A DNA stretch of 23,144 bases. Source: Candidatus Pacearchaeota archaeon (GTDB lineage: Archaea > Nanoarchaeota > Nanoarchaeia > Pacearchaeales > GW2011-AR1). The number at the start of each line of letters is the position of its first letter. The stretch's first letter is position 1. Location: NCBI GenBank assembly GCA_002690445.1, contig NZER01000483.1, positions 1 through 23,144 on the forward strand, read 5' to 3'. The position numbers and the translations under genes are program-made. This document shows, piece after piece, positions 14,098 to 23,144 of the stretch. The notes below the pieces were generated by a model, which was not told the origin of the DNA, did no database searches, and saw nothing but the letters and a program-made list of their open reading frames with translations.

Positions 14098-17000
14098 ACT
14101 CGCTATAACCTCTTATGAACAACTCTGGATTTCCACTAGGTAACGATATACCGGATGGAATTGCAAGACTTGCTGTGCCTGTAGATATATATCCCCCTGA
14201 CATATACACATTTATGTCTGATGTCGATGTAATGCTAGTTAACATCAGGCTGGTGTTTGCATCCAGCTCTTTTCCGCCACCAATACCCTCTCTCCATACA
14301 ACCAAGTTCATATTTCCAGAATTTGGAGCAGTAGAACTCAAGTATAACGACTCTGATGCTTTAAGTATTCTACCATTCACGTCTGTGGTTTGAGTGTTAG
14401 GTATCATCAGGGTAGCTACGGTCTCAAACACTCCCGACGCGGGATCTGTAATGATTGCCAAGCCTTTGGAGGCGCTAACGGTTGCTGATGGAGGCCCTTC
14501 CATTCTTAGAAGGCTTGTGCCGCTAGCAGGCCCATAATCTCCAGCGCCAAGATAAAGAGAAGGGGTAGCCGTAGCGCTTCCGATTCCGTCTCCGATTCCG
14601 GCAATTAGAACATCTTGCTGGCCAGATGTAGGATAAAGGTCAACCTGAGCAATCCTCATAGACACTCCCATTTGCGCCATTCCTCCACCCGCCTCTGTTC
14701 CCCCAAGAACAAACATTGAGGAAGACAAGTCCCCAACAACTTTACCCTCAATGCTAAGGTCAGAAGTACCACTAGCATAAACTGGCCCTTCCGTAACTAG
14801 CGAAGTCTCTGATGTGGTATCTGTATAGTCGGCGCTCATATAGAGAGGTACTGGGATTTCCAATGGCCCTCTCATATGTAGCGGAGCTTCCCCGCTACCA
14901 ATGTAATTACTTAGATGTAACGGCATCGCAACGCCAGTCCCGATTGACCCGAATGTTATACCTAAGTCTCCAGTAGCTCCTCCTGAAGGAATGGGCATAC
15001 TTAGGTTTAGTGAATCAGAAACAGGTCCCGGGCCAGAGATATACAGCGTGCCGTTTATATCGTGCAGGTTCAAGAGTGATATCTTTTGTATTTTCTTGAC
15101 CCTCCCAGCGCCGTAATTGACCTCAAAATCTCGCGCCACCAACAGCTTTTCTTTGCCAGTAAGGGTAGCCTTCTGGACTGACACTATCTCGTGAGAAACG
15201 CTGTTTATAACATTGCCGCCGGGTACATATTGCTGAATTTCGGATTCTATTTCTTCTGTTGAGAACTCAAAATCTTGAGAGTATACTACATCTTGTATTT
15301 TAGACTTTGTGTTTGTTATCAGTCCTGCCGATACGGAATTAACAAAAGTCCCAAACTTGCTGTCTGTGCTAGAGTAAGAATTCAATAGCGAAGGTGTTCC
15401 CGCAGGGCTGATATTAAACTGATATACTGTATTGGATATTGGTTCACCCACAGATAGGTATCCAGACTTAGAGTCATAATCTAAATCATAACCAAACAGT
15501 TTTGCGTCATAAGCACAGCTATCCACCCCTGCAATAGCAGAAGATATTAATCCACCACTATAAATTGCATCAACATACGACCATCCGCTATCATATTTGA
15601 ATATATAAACAGCTCCATCTGGCGATGCGGCATTAACAGCAGAAAGATTATTGTTTGCAATGTATGGGTCGAGCAGTGGAGCGCCAACAAAAGCGAAGTC
15701 TCCCGCAAGCTGAATTTTTGCTCCAAACCCAGTCTTTGTTCCTGTCGGCATGTTGTTTATATTGCTGTTGTATCCCGCAGCGTCGCTCGTCTGGTTGAAT
15801 CCAAACACTTTGTTTTCTGTTGCATAATCATCCGATTCATACCTAGCGTAAATAGATCCAAACCTAGTACTTTGTTTTCCGTAGTATAAGTCTTCATCCT
15901 TCCAAGATATAGACTCGCCCATAACCCTATTCAGAATCTTATCTACACTGGTCGTTTTTTTCCAAGAGTTAGAAGTAAATACTGATGTGATTTTCCACCT
16001 CTCAAAAGATTCGATGCTAACCTTAAGTCTTTTTTGAGGCTTTATTGCGCACTCATCGAAATCATTTTTTGTTGTTGACAATCTATCGAACACTTTTTCC
16101 TCTAATATGAATATCATATCAGAAATATATTCATCAAACTGAGCCCTTACGGAAACTGCTATTTTATTTTCTGGTGAGATCTTAACATCTTTATAATAAA
16201 ACATAATCTGACCAGCATCAGAAATTCCCAAATCTACAAGGTCTTCCTCAAACTCAGTGTATGTATATGCTAACCTGACAGAGCTTTCATTTAAAATGTC
16301 AAAAATCTGCAAAGATGGATCGTCGGATAGAACACTAGAGTTCGTGCCAACCGCTAAATATGTTCCATTTGAATCTATTGCCTGCCTAGACATTTCATTG
16401 TTATAGAAAGAGGTTGTGCCCAACCCATTGTAATTCTCCAGACTACTTCCAACTTTGGATATTCTTTTCACTCCATAGTCTGCCGTGTTACTCGGACTTA
16501 AAGTATTTCTAGACAGAGAGTTCGAGCTATTGTAAGAAATAATAGTCTCTGCATTAGAACTATAGTCAAACTGTGAATTTTCCTGAACCATCTGTTTTTG
16601 ATGATGAAAATTATCATCTAAACTATTAGCAGTAGGAACAGCGGCTCCAGAAACGTAAAGTGTTGGTATTTGAGATGTGTCGTCTCCCTCATAGGTCGCC
16701 GGAGATTGCGGGTCTATAAACGGAATCCTGTGTGGTTGCATTAAGAACAGAGGTGCAGAGCCCGCGCTAGCCTGCTCGCCAATATACAGGTTTGTATTTG
16801 CTGTCTTTTCCGCAAACCCCTTTTGACGAAGATGAAGCCCGGAGGGATATGAAGTACTATTACTATTAAACGGTTCTGTATTAATTGCTAAATTCACCAC
16901 TCCAGAAGCTGGATCTGGTGTTCTCATGTATAGCGGCATATTTCCACTATCTGAAAGCCTACCTAAGTTTAAAGGCATATTGCCGTTATCGACATAGGTA

Positions 17001-20000
17001 GCGTTGAGGTATAGATTACCCTCTATGCATGGTATACTATTGTAAGAGCCATACACTCCAGACATTGCAACATTCATATTGCCACTACCTAAAGACGGCT
17101 GACCCATTGCAAGCTTCATTCCACCGCTGTTATGCGGCATACCCATAGCTAGTGATACACCTTTATTTATGCCAGTTCCGCCCGGGAATTGAGCTGACAT
17201 GCCTCCAACTATGGTGTCACCAAATGCTGTTGGGGTAAACAGAGACATTCCGTCACACTTAAACCCAAATGGCACAGGAAGGGATAGTCCTAAATAATTC
17301 ACAACTGGAGTAGATCCGATTTTAAGAGGCATACTATCAGAATGACTCGCAACGCCAGCTATATAAGTAGGAGCCAATCCACTAGAAACAACATGACCAG
17401 ATGTTGACATGTTAAAGCTTGCAGAGCTTTGGGGTGCAGAGTATATTGAGAGGCTTAAGAACTCTGGTTTTTGAATATCTGAAGCATGACTAATGTTATC
17501 CGAAATGTAGTCGGTGTATTCTAAAGCCCAATAATTATAATTATTAGTTTCTACTATCTGTATAGATTCACTATTTGTGCCACCAAGAACTATACCTTCT
17601 ATATCAAAAAGTGCAGGGGTTTTAGATTTTCCCATTCTTAAAAATCCTTCGGTGCCCGGCTGACTGAAGCCTAGCGGAGACTCTAGTGGGGGGCGGTGTT
17701 GACTCTCCCTGAAAGTTGCGCACCGAAACCTCCTCATATCTCCAAGATCATAGTCCTTGTAAGCAAGCTGAACGGATGATATTTTAGCTTTATTTATAAA
17801 TGAGTGTACGTTGGAGGAAATATCAAATGGCTTACTGTATGGAATATAATTAAGTTCTTGCCCCCATGTTCCAGTACCCTCTCTCCCAGCTACCCACTTC
17901 GTTCTATAGATTCCGTCAAAGTCTGAAGTTTGAGTGTTATGAGACATCAGACCTACAACTAAAGTGCTTTCAACCTGAGCCCTAGAATCAAAGCTAGCTT
18001 TGTTTACATCATCAAACGTTTGACTGTAAGACCCATCTGTATATCCATTTCCATCATTATAAAGAATAGTCTTGTTGTCGTTAGAATTCTTAATTAACGA
18101 CCCATGCGCGGAAAGAGCGGACAGAGTAGGCCCATCTATGACTACTGTTGCGCGCCAACCCTGATCTCCAGCAACACTGGTTCTGCGATAAGTAGGATAT
18201 CTTATTAGGGCTGCGCTATCTTGAAGCCCATCGGCGTAGAGAGGATTGTGTGGCGAATCAACAGCGTTCGAGGAATAAGCCCCATAGTCCAACTTACTTC
18301 CGCCCCCTATCATTCCGGCAACTCCCGTTTGTGTTATTGTCTTTCTAGGGTCGTCTTTATAGAATGTTAAAATCGGCAAAACTTGTGCAATGTCAGAGTC
18401 ATCCGCACCCTTAAGGGTGGTATTTTCTTCTATATCAATTGTAAATATTACACTTTTTAATATTCTAATTGAGTTATATTGTGATGAGTTAGTTTCTATG
18501 TTATAGAAGGCACATAGGCCGCTATGCTCATCATTTATATCATAAATATTTGCGGGGTAATCAATGCCAAGACCCTCACGATATGAGTACATATTGTTAA
18601 GGTTGTATGGATTTTTTGCATTAAACTCTTCTGTGAATGAGAAATACGGAGACACCTGAGAGCTTCTGTGGTCGCTAATAAAATCATAACTCTTAGAGGC
18701 TCCGCTATCGCTAAATACTGCATTCCCGTAAGGAGTCATCAATACCACCATCCCAGACAGAACGTCATACATATTTTTCATTAGGTATGCTATTGTTCTA
18801 CTTTCTTCTCGCCTCTCTTCAAAAGTCATAGATCCTTCGGGAAAGACATTGACATAATTTGGTACAGATTCTAGTGGAATCAGCAGCTTCTTTGACTTCC
18901 CGCGAACATGTCTATAGTAGTCATTCTGAAGACCGTCTCCGGGAATAGTTCCATTGGCCATATTGCTAGTAGCTGGAGTTATCTTCTGGAAGAAGTCAAA
19001 AAACCCATTTTTATTCATCTCATACAGATATAACCTATGGGCTAGGCTATTGCCCACAATATCAAACTCGTTGGTATAAGAAACTCCGTGAGCGACGAGA
19101 AGGTTATCATCACATCTAAATAGATACCCAAAAGGTTGACCAAGTAATATATTCCTTTCGTCTTTGACTAGAACCCTTGGGTCTTTCTGGTTATCAAGAG
19201 CATAAGGGCTTGATGCCGGTCCCAAGACTGGTAGGATAGGGGTCGTGAGAATATCGCTAGTAGGATTGATATAGTAGTGAGAGTAATTGCGATAAACGGA
19301 AACATAATCTGCCGGTTTATCATCTTCTACTATCATCGCCAAGTGTTTTTCGCTGCCTATGGTATTGCCGCCAACGCCCACACCAGTGTACAAACGCGCC
19401 GAGGTCGCGTTCCATACCCACGTATCGAGATAATCCACGTTCCCCTCGGCGGTACCACTATCGCCGACCATCCCGTTATTCGACCAGAAGCCTTTCCTCA
19501 TATGTTTTTTCTCTTCGTCGGTAAAATACTTATAGCCCGAACCCTCTACGGGTATGGTTGGTGAATAATCGAACGAATCCGTTTGATGTTTATTCTCTGG
19601 AAGAAGGTAATCAACGCCGTCAATAGTGATAAACCTACTAAAGATAGTACTATAGCCAAACATCGTTTGAGTCTGATATCTATGTGTTGATAGAGACCCC
19701 CCTTTAAACACTTTAATTCGACCCTCGTCTGTGCCGACAAGAAGTGACCCATCTCTAAACATCATCGATGGGGGATCGCTATACCAATAGTTGTACTCAT
19801 AAAAATATTTTTTTTGATGGCTCTTATTCAGCCAACCCTTTCGAGGGTCTTCGCCGAGAACGTCACGCCGGGAGACTCTTAACGTATGGTCTAACTCCTG
19901 AGTATTTACCTGTTGGTTACAATTATGTATAAAAATTGATCCATTTCTAGTCATGCTACCAAGATCTATAGCTTCTCCGCTTCCATCACTAAGAAAGTCT

Positions 20001-23000
20001 GTAATAAACTCATTCGTTTTGGTATGTCTGTCTATAAAGCTCTGAGTGTTTGCGTCTTCATACCCCTTTCTTTTAAGTCTATCTAAATCTTTCTGCATTG
20101 ATTCCAGAGCGGCAGTAGCCGCTTTACTAATAGTGGGTAGATATGGGAATACCGTATTTGCAATAGCTATTATTGGCTTATTTCCATTTGTAATATCGTC
20201 AACCTTCATACATATATTAAAGCCGAACCCGTCAGCGAATTTATAGCCATTAGTTAGGGTGTTGGCGGTTGTTTCATAGGGGGCAAACGGAGACTCGTTA
20301 GTCCTATAAACAGAGAGTATATTATCTCTAAAGAAATCAACACCCCCATCCGAATCGCCAAATATTCTTGAGAACTCTTCTTGATACGTAATTAGATGAG
20401 CTACAAACTTCTGCGATTTAACAAACAATAGGTTTGTACTACCGCCGCGCGTGATGACATTGCCAAATTTATCATGTGTGTCAGTGCTTCCATCGCCACC
20501 GCCGCCACCGCCCATACCGCCGCCGCCACCCATATCATCCATCATGCCACCCATCGTTCCGCCGTCGGGCAGATCAATATCCATACCCGAATCAAATCCG
20601 CCCGGATTTCCATATTCGTCTGTATCTCCGGGAATCCATGAAGGTGCCCATTTTAAGGGGTATCCACCATTATAATTCCATTGATCTGAACCTGAACCCA
20701 CATTACCCCGATGCCCATGACCCCTAAACCCTCCAGTATGTCCAGACTTAAGATTAGAAATCCACGCTCTAAACCAGTACAAGCCTCCGACCGACGAGAA
20801 CATATTGTACTTTCCAGTGTCGAATCCGTCGCACACTCCATATTCGTCACAAAGCCCGGGCGGTCCTGAAACATGACCATTTCTTGTTCCCGCATTAATT
20901 TCCTCAGGGGTTCCTATTGAAGCAATAGCAGAGTCAGCACTATTCATGCTTACCTTGTAAAGCCAAACCTTCCCATATCCGGGGTGCACAGGGGGTTTAG
21001 CTTGGTACCCAAAGGGAGACATAATAGTTGTGGTTATGCCTGTTTCCGATCTTGCTACATCTTCTTCAAACCCGCCGTAAGAATAGTGTCCTATGTTGTT
21101 CCAGTCGATCTGTTCATCATATTTACCAGTCTCATGATTTATAAATATGTTAGCTAGTCCCGGAGTTTTGGGGTCTAGACCGAAGTCCATGGCTTCTTGT
21201 AGACCAATACCTCGCGTTATGAATTGATAGGGGATCACAGGAGTGCCATCCTCATTCATAACCTGAATTCTGCTTACAGGGCTGCGGCCGCTAACGGTTT
21301 TAATCTGCCCAAAATAAGTCATTCCACTATCTGAGCTGCATGTATTCCCCAGCTCGCTAATAGCAAGCCAGTAATAATCTGTGCCGGGCTGTTTTATAAT
21401 ATCTATTGCCTGACCAAACCTATATCCCCACGCCATTAAATGCATAGCATTGCGAATATCGCTGTAGCGATGTATGGAATCGGCGAGGCCATCATATCCA
21501 CCTACATAATCACTTAGATGAGTTACACCTCTCTCATCTACATAGGGTGTAGTTCCGCGATCTACCATCCCATCTCCGTTGAGGCCGTGAGGGGAAAACA
21601 GTGTTTGCTTATATCTCCAAACCCCAACTGCGCCGCTGACATCCCTCAGGTCGCCGTGGCGAGAGATAGGGTCGTCCGGATGAAAAGCCCATAGCAGCCC
21701 ATCGGTACCTCTAAGGGAGGAGGTCTCTGTTTCCATTGTTAAGTTTTCATCATCATATATATAATACTGATTATCCACAGGGATATCATATTCCTCTGTT
21801 TCAGAATTGTACGCATCAGGAAGTCGTTTAACGTACTTAATTCCGTTGATAGGATGGGGGTGATCTTTTTTAGTTTCGTTTACCCCAGAAACAATTTTAA
21901 TTCTATCGTAGTCATTCAGCAGATGAATATCAAACTCACCATCTCCAGTTGGGCCTGTTACCGTAATCTTATTCCCATCAACAGCTGTTATAGTCCCGCT
22001 ACGCCGCTCAAAAATATCCACTCTTCCGCACTGGGTCTTCTCTCCTATTTGGTAGTAGAAAGAATCAACCATTTGACAGGGAACCCTATAATAATAAGTC
22101 ACTGTATCCTCGGCGCACTCATCTGCCCATATCAAGTTAGAGTCACTCCTTGACCTAAGGCTTAGCAATGTTGCGTTATCAGGTGTTGACGTCGCAGTAA
22201 AATCAATAACGAGCCCCTGAAGAACGTCAATAATTTCGCCCTTTTTGTTCTTTACTTGACTAAAGAATATACCCCCTTCTTTATTCTCTAGCGCATCTGC
22301 GGGCATTGTCGGACCCGCGCAATCTTGAACCCCCTCATTAACCTTCTTATCGACACCAGTACCATCATCTACAAATGGGTCGCAGGTTGTTTCTGTTTTA
22401 GGGGCGCATGTTCCGGTGTCAGCGTCGGCATGTGTGGTAGAGCTGGGACGAGATGGAGGTATAGAATCACATCCGCAGGTAGCACCTCCATCCAAACATG
22501 CTCCACACCCTATAGTTGAGCTCTGAATCCATCCGCCTGAACCATCCGCCGACCATACGTCACCACTATACACGCTGCAATCAACATCAGATGTTGTGGT
22601 AGTACAGCTTATCCCTAAATCTACAGCAACATCTCCAGTAGGGGTAATACTATATCCAGCATCTACACCAGAATTAGTTCCCGGTATATCGTTGTCGCCG
22701 GTAAACTCTGTTAGGTTTCTAGCCGCAGTTCCAAGGTCCGGAAAGACCAACCCGCTATTAAGATCAACGTCACTAAAAACTTCATCTTCGCCCACCTTAT
22801 CATATGTAACTTTTACGATGACATGCCCCAACTTTACACTCTCATTAATAGTATAAACTTTCTGACTATGCTCTTTATAGGAAACGATAGCTATATCATC
22901 AAGAATCTTTATGTCGCTTGGAGAGTTCTGGCCATTCTCATACTCGAAAGGCATCGGTGAGCCTCCGCTGTACTGTTTTGCCAAATTCATCCATCTATAT

Positions 23001-23144
23001 GGACTATCAAAGAGTCCCGCCCTAACCTCGTTACCACTATTGTTATAAGACGTAACTCTGGCGTCAAAGTTTGTAAACTGCTGAATTCCGCCGGGAGACT
23101 CCATAAAAAGATCCGCACCCCGATTACGCTGGTATACACCCGCA
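14096..23144 (-). CDS. Giant modular tail / adhesin-like protein, 5'-truncated by the window
   Basis: At least 3,015 residues are visible. The frame stays open to the right edge: upstream of the ATG at 23104 the codons read AGVYQRNRGADLF without a stop, and that ATG has only a weak GGA-type site, so the real start is outside the window. Numbering from ATG 23104, the order is: a cysteine-rich region near 160-360; a Gly/Met/Asp linker near 845-871; a helical segment near 985-1035 (ESMQKDLDRLKRKG); propeller-like strands near 1110-1380; a first array of short beta repeats near 1890-2158; an FG-GAP-like propeller near 2455-2591; and a second repeat array from about 2682 to the C-terminus. There is no enzyme motif and no visible membrane segment. 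Size and repeats suit a tail fibre or receptor-binding protein. A tape measure is unlikely because helix content is low. Confidence 0.65.
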   Translation of the reverse strand, partial: AGVYQRNRGADLFMESPGGIQQFTNFDARVTSYNNSGNEVRAGLFDSPYRWMNLAKQYSGGSPMPFEYENGQNSPSDIKILDDIAIVSYKEHSQKVYTINESVKLGHVIVKVTYDKVGEDEVFSDVDLNSGLVFPDLGTAARNLTEFTGDNDIPGTNSGVDAGYSITPTGDVAVDLGISCTTTTSDVDCSVYSGDVWSADGSGGWIQSSTIGCGACLDGGATCGCDSIPPSRPSSTTHADADTGTCAPKTETTCDPFVDDGTGVDKKVNEGVQDCAGPTMPADALENKEGGIFFSQVKNKKGEIIDVLQGLVIDFTATSTPDNATLLSLRSRSDSNLIWADECAEDTVTYYYRVPCQMVDSFYYQIGEKTQCGRVDIFERRSGTITAVDGNKITVTGPTGDGEFDIHLLNDYDRIKIVSGVNETKKDHPHPINGIKYVKRLPDAYNSETEEYDIPVDNQYYIYDDENLTMETETSSLRGTDGLLWAFHPDDPISRHGDLRDVSGAVGVWRYKQTLFSPHGLNGDGMVDRGTTPYVDERGVTHLSDYVGGYDGLADSIHRYSDIRNAMHLMAWGYRFGQAIDIIKQPGTDYYWLAISELGNTCSSDSGMTYFGQIKTVSGRSPVSRIQVMNEDGTPVIPYQFITRGIGLQEAMDFGLDPKTPGLANIFINHETGKYDEQIDWNNIGHYSYGGFEEDVARSETGITTTIMSPFGYQAKPPVHPGYGKVWLYKVSMNSADSAIASIGTPEEINAGTRNGHVSGPPGLCDEYGVCDGFDTGKYNMFSSVGGLYWFRAWISNLKSGHTGGFRGHGHRGNVGSGSDQWNYNGGYPLKWAPSWIPGDTDEYGNPGGFDSGMDIDLPDGGTMGGMMDDMGGGGGMGGGGGGDGSTDTHDKFGNVITRGGSTNLLFVKSQKFVAHLITYQEEFSRIFGDSDGGVDFFRDNILSVYRTNESPFAPYETTANTLTNGYKFADGFGFNICMKVDDITNGNKPIIAIANTVFPYLPTISKAATAALESMQKDLDRLKRKGYEDANTQSFIDRHTKTNEFITDFLSDGSGEAIDLGSMTRNGSIFIHNCNQQVNTQELDHTLRVSRRDVLGEDPRKGWLNKSHQKKYFYEYNYWYSDPPSMMFRDGSLLVGTDEGRIKVFKGGSLSTHRYQTQTMFGYSTIFSRFITIDGVDYLLPENKHQTDSFDYSPTIPVEGSGYKYFTDEEKKHMRKGFWSNNGMVGDSGTAEGNVDYLDTWVWNATSARLYTGVGVGGNTIGSEKHLAMIVEDDKPADYVSVYRNYSHYYINPTSDILTTPILPVLGPASSPYALDNQKDPRVLVKDERNILLGQPFGYLFRCDDNLLVAHGVSYTNEFDIVGNSLAHRLYLYEMNKNGFFDFFQKITPATSNMANGTIPGDGLQNDYYRHVRGKSKKLLIPLESVPNYVNVFPEGSMTFEERREESRTIAYLMKNMYDVLSGMVVLMTPYGNAVFSDSGASKSYDFISDHRSSQVSPYFSFTEEFNAKNPYNLNNMYSYREGLGIDYPANIYDINDEHSGLCAFYNIETNSSQYNSIRILKSVIFTIDIEENTTLKGADDSDIAQVLPILTFYKDDPRKTITQTGVAGMIGGGSKLDYGAYSSNAVDSPHNPLYADGLQDSAALIRYPTYRRTSVAGDQGWRATVVIDGPTLSALSAHGSLIKNSNDNKTILYNDGNGYTDGSYSQTFDDVNKASFDSRAQVESTLVVGLMSHNTQTSDFDGIYRTKWVAGREGTGTWGQELNYIPYSKPFDISSNVHSFINKAKISSVQLAYKDYDLGDMRRFRCATFRESQHRPPLESPLGFSQPGTEGFLRMGKSKTPALFDIEGIVLGGTNSESIQIVETNNYNYWALEYTDYISDNISHASDIQKPEFLSLSIYSAPQSSASFNMSTSGHVVSSGLAPTYIAGVASHSDSMPLKIGSTPVVNYLGLSLPVPFGFKCDGMSLFTPTAFGDTIVGGMSAQFPGGTGINKGVSLAMGMPHNSGGMKLAMGQPSLGSGNMNVAMSGVYGSYNSIPCIEGNLYLNATYVDNGNMPLNLGRLSDSGNMPLYMRTPDPASGVVNLAINTEPFNSNSTSYPSGLHLRQKGFAEKTANTNLYIGEQASAGSAPLFLMQPHRIPFIDPQSPATYEGDDTSQIPTLYVSGAAVPTANSLDDNFHHQKQMVQENSQFDYSSNAETIISYNSSNSLSRNTLSPSNTADYGVKRISKVGSSLENYNGLGTTSFYNNEMSRQAIDSNGTYLAVGTNSSVLSDDPSLQIFDILNESSVRLAYTYTEFEEDLVDLGISDAGQIMFYYKDVKISPENKIAVSVRAQFDEYISDMIFILEEKVFDRLSTTKNDFDECAIKPQKRLKVSIESFERWKITSVFTSNSWKKTTSVDKILNRVMGESISWKDEDLYYGKQSTRFGSIYARYESDDYATENKVFGFNQTSDAAGYNSNINNMPTGTKTGFGAKIQLAGDFAFVGAPLLDPYIANNNLSAVNAASPDGAVYIFKYDSGWSYVDAIYSGGLISSAIAGVDSCAYDAKLFGYDLDYDSKSGYLSVGEPISNTVYQFNISPAGTPSLLNSYSSTDSKFGTFVNSVSAGLITNTKSKIQDVVYSQDFEFSTEEIESEIQQYVPGGNVINSVSHEIVSVQKATLTGKEKLLVARDFEVNYGAGRVKKIQKISLLNLHDINGTLYISGPGPVSDSLNLSMPIPSGGATGDLGITFGSIGTGVAMPLHLSNYIGSGEAPLHMRGPLEIPVPLYMSADYTDTTSETSLVTEGPVYASGTSDLSIEGKVVGDLSSSMFVLGGTEAGGGMAQMGVSMRIAQVDLYPTSGQQDVLIAGIGDGIGSATATPSLYLGAGDYGPASGTSLLRMEGPPSATVSASKGLAIITDPASGVFETVATLMIPNTQTTDVNGRILKASESLYLSSTAPNSGNMNLVVWREGIGGGKELDANTSLMLTSITSTSDINVYMSGGYISTGTASLAIPSGISLPSGNPELFIRGYSE
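14099..15060 (-). repeat. C-terminal array of short beta repeats
   Basis: About 20 imperfect units of roughly 13-18 residues follow the theme small-x-x-L-x-hydrophobic-x-G/P. Examples are GTLYISGPG, GVAMPLHLSN, GEAPLHMRGP, TSLLRMEGP, GNMNLVVWRE, SDINVYMSGG and GNPELFIRG. The array fills the last 320 residues of the giant protein. The repeats suggest a beta-solenoid or a string of hairpins. Confidence 0.7.
15330..15740 (-). other. FG-GAP-like beta-propeller segment within the giant protein
   Basis: Three consecutive blade-like units are visible. The first has GFGAKIQLAGDFAFVGAPLL and later DGAVYIFKYD. The second has LFGYDLDYDSKSGYLSVGEP then NTVYQFNI. The third has KFGTFVNSVSAGLI. The F-G start, the Asp-rich turn, the VGxP strand and the VYxF closing strand are the hallmarks of FG-GAP (integrin-alpha type) propeller repeats. 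Weaker blade-like segments occur upstream (about 16300-16380 and 18960-19765). Confidence 0.6.
16630..17435 (-). repeat. Internal array of short beta repeats
   Basis: About 17 units follow the same theme as the C-terminal array, including DSMPLKIGS, KGVSLAMGMP, GGMKLAMGQP, GNMNVAMSG, GNMPLNLGR, GNMPLYMRTP and GSAPLFLMQP. The period is about 13-16 residues where units are contiguous. It is separated from the C-terminal array by the FG-GAP-like propeller. Confidence 0.7.
20491..20570 (-). repeat. Gly/Met/Asp-rich linker segment in the giant protein
   Basis: This low-complexity segment codes GTMGGMMDDMGGGGGMGG followed by more glycine. It has the same composition as the linker in the 1,003-residue protein (6189-6251) but is not an exact tandem repeat here. 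It separates the N-terminal third of the protein from the helical and propeller-like regions. Confidence 0.7.

Noticed and set aside
20451..20727. Two overlapping rightward frames rich in Pro and His/Arg
   Set aside because: Both arise antisense to the Gly-rich linker of the giant protein, where stop codons are depleted by composition.
23102..23104. ATG at 23104 as the true start of the giant gene
   Set aside because: The frame continues upstream without a stop to the window edge with protein-like sequence, and only a weak GGA-type site precedes this ATG.
1..23144. tRNA, integrase, insertion sequence, attachment site or defence genes
   Set aside because: I looked for cloverleaf-like segments, recombinase and transposase motifs and terminal repeats and saw none that I could support.

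Overview
The window looks like the junction between an early or replication region and the late structural (tail) region of a tailed bacteriophage (Caudoviricetes). The protein styles resemble those common in marine viral metagenomes. There is no cellular housekeeping gene, no tRNA, no insertion sequence and no CRISPR array. The host cannot be read from the sequence, and the marine assignment rests on recalled family resemblance, not on a search.

Layout. Bases 1-1020 carry two rightward genes: a 5'-truncated protein that resembles phage Rad52/annealing-type recombination proteins, and a 109-residue zinc-ribbon protein. They end at a strong rightward terminator (1043-1077). A separate leftward terminator (1084-1115) sits directly beside it, so the two transcription units converge at about 1080. 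Everything from 1140 to the right edge is leftward. In transcription order it holds a giant protein of at least 3,015 residues whose start lies beyond the right edge, a 495-residue beta-rich protein, a 1,258-residue protein with a tail-hub-like N-terminus, a 1,003-residue mosaic protein, a very cysteine-rich 1,073-residue protein, a 142-residue double zinc-ribbon protein and a 312-residue virion-type protein. The first six of these are packed with gaps of at most 11 bases or with short overlaps. The last follows an 80-base AT-rich spacer. This is the layout of a single late operon.

What stands out is the size and the modular construction of the tail proteins. The giant protein has two long arrays of short beta repeats flanking an FG-GAP-like beta-propeller, plus a Gly/Met/Asp linker. 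The 1,003-residue protein contains three copies of an SH3/KOW-like module and an in-frame 9-base tandem repeat coding another Gly/Met/Asp linker. The 1,003- and 1,073-residue proteins share a peptide module in which 32 bases are identical at the DNA level, which suggests recent exchange or duplication between neighbouring tail genes. I infer that these proteins form the tail tip and adsorption apparatus.

I found no defence, toxin or regulatory system. The most unusual content is this module-shuffling tail-protein operon.
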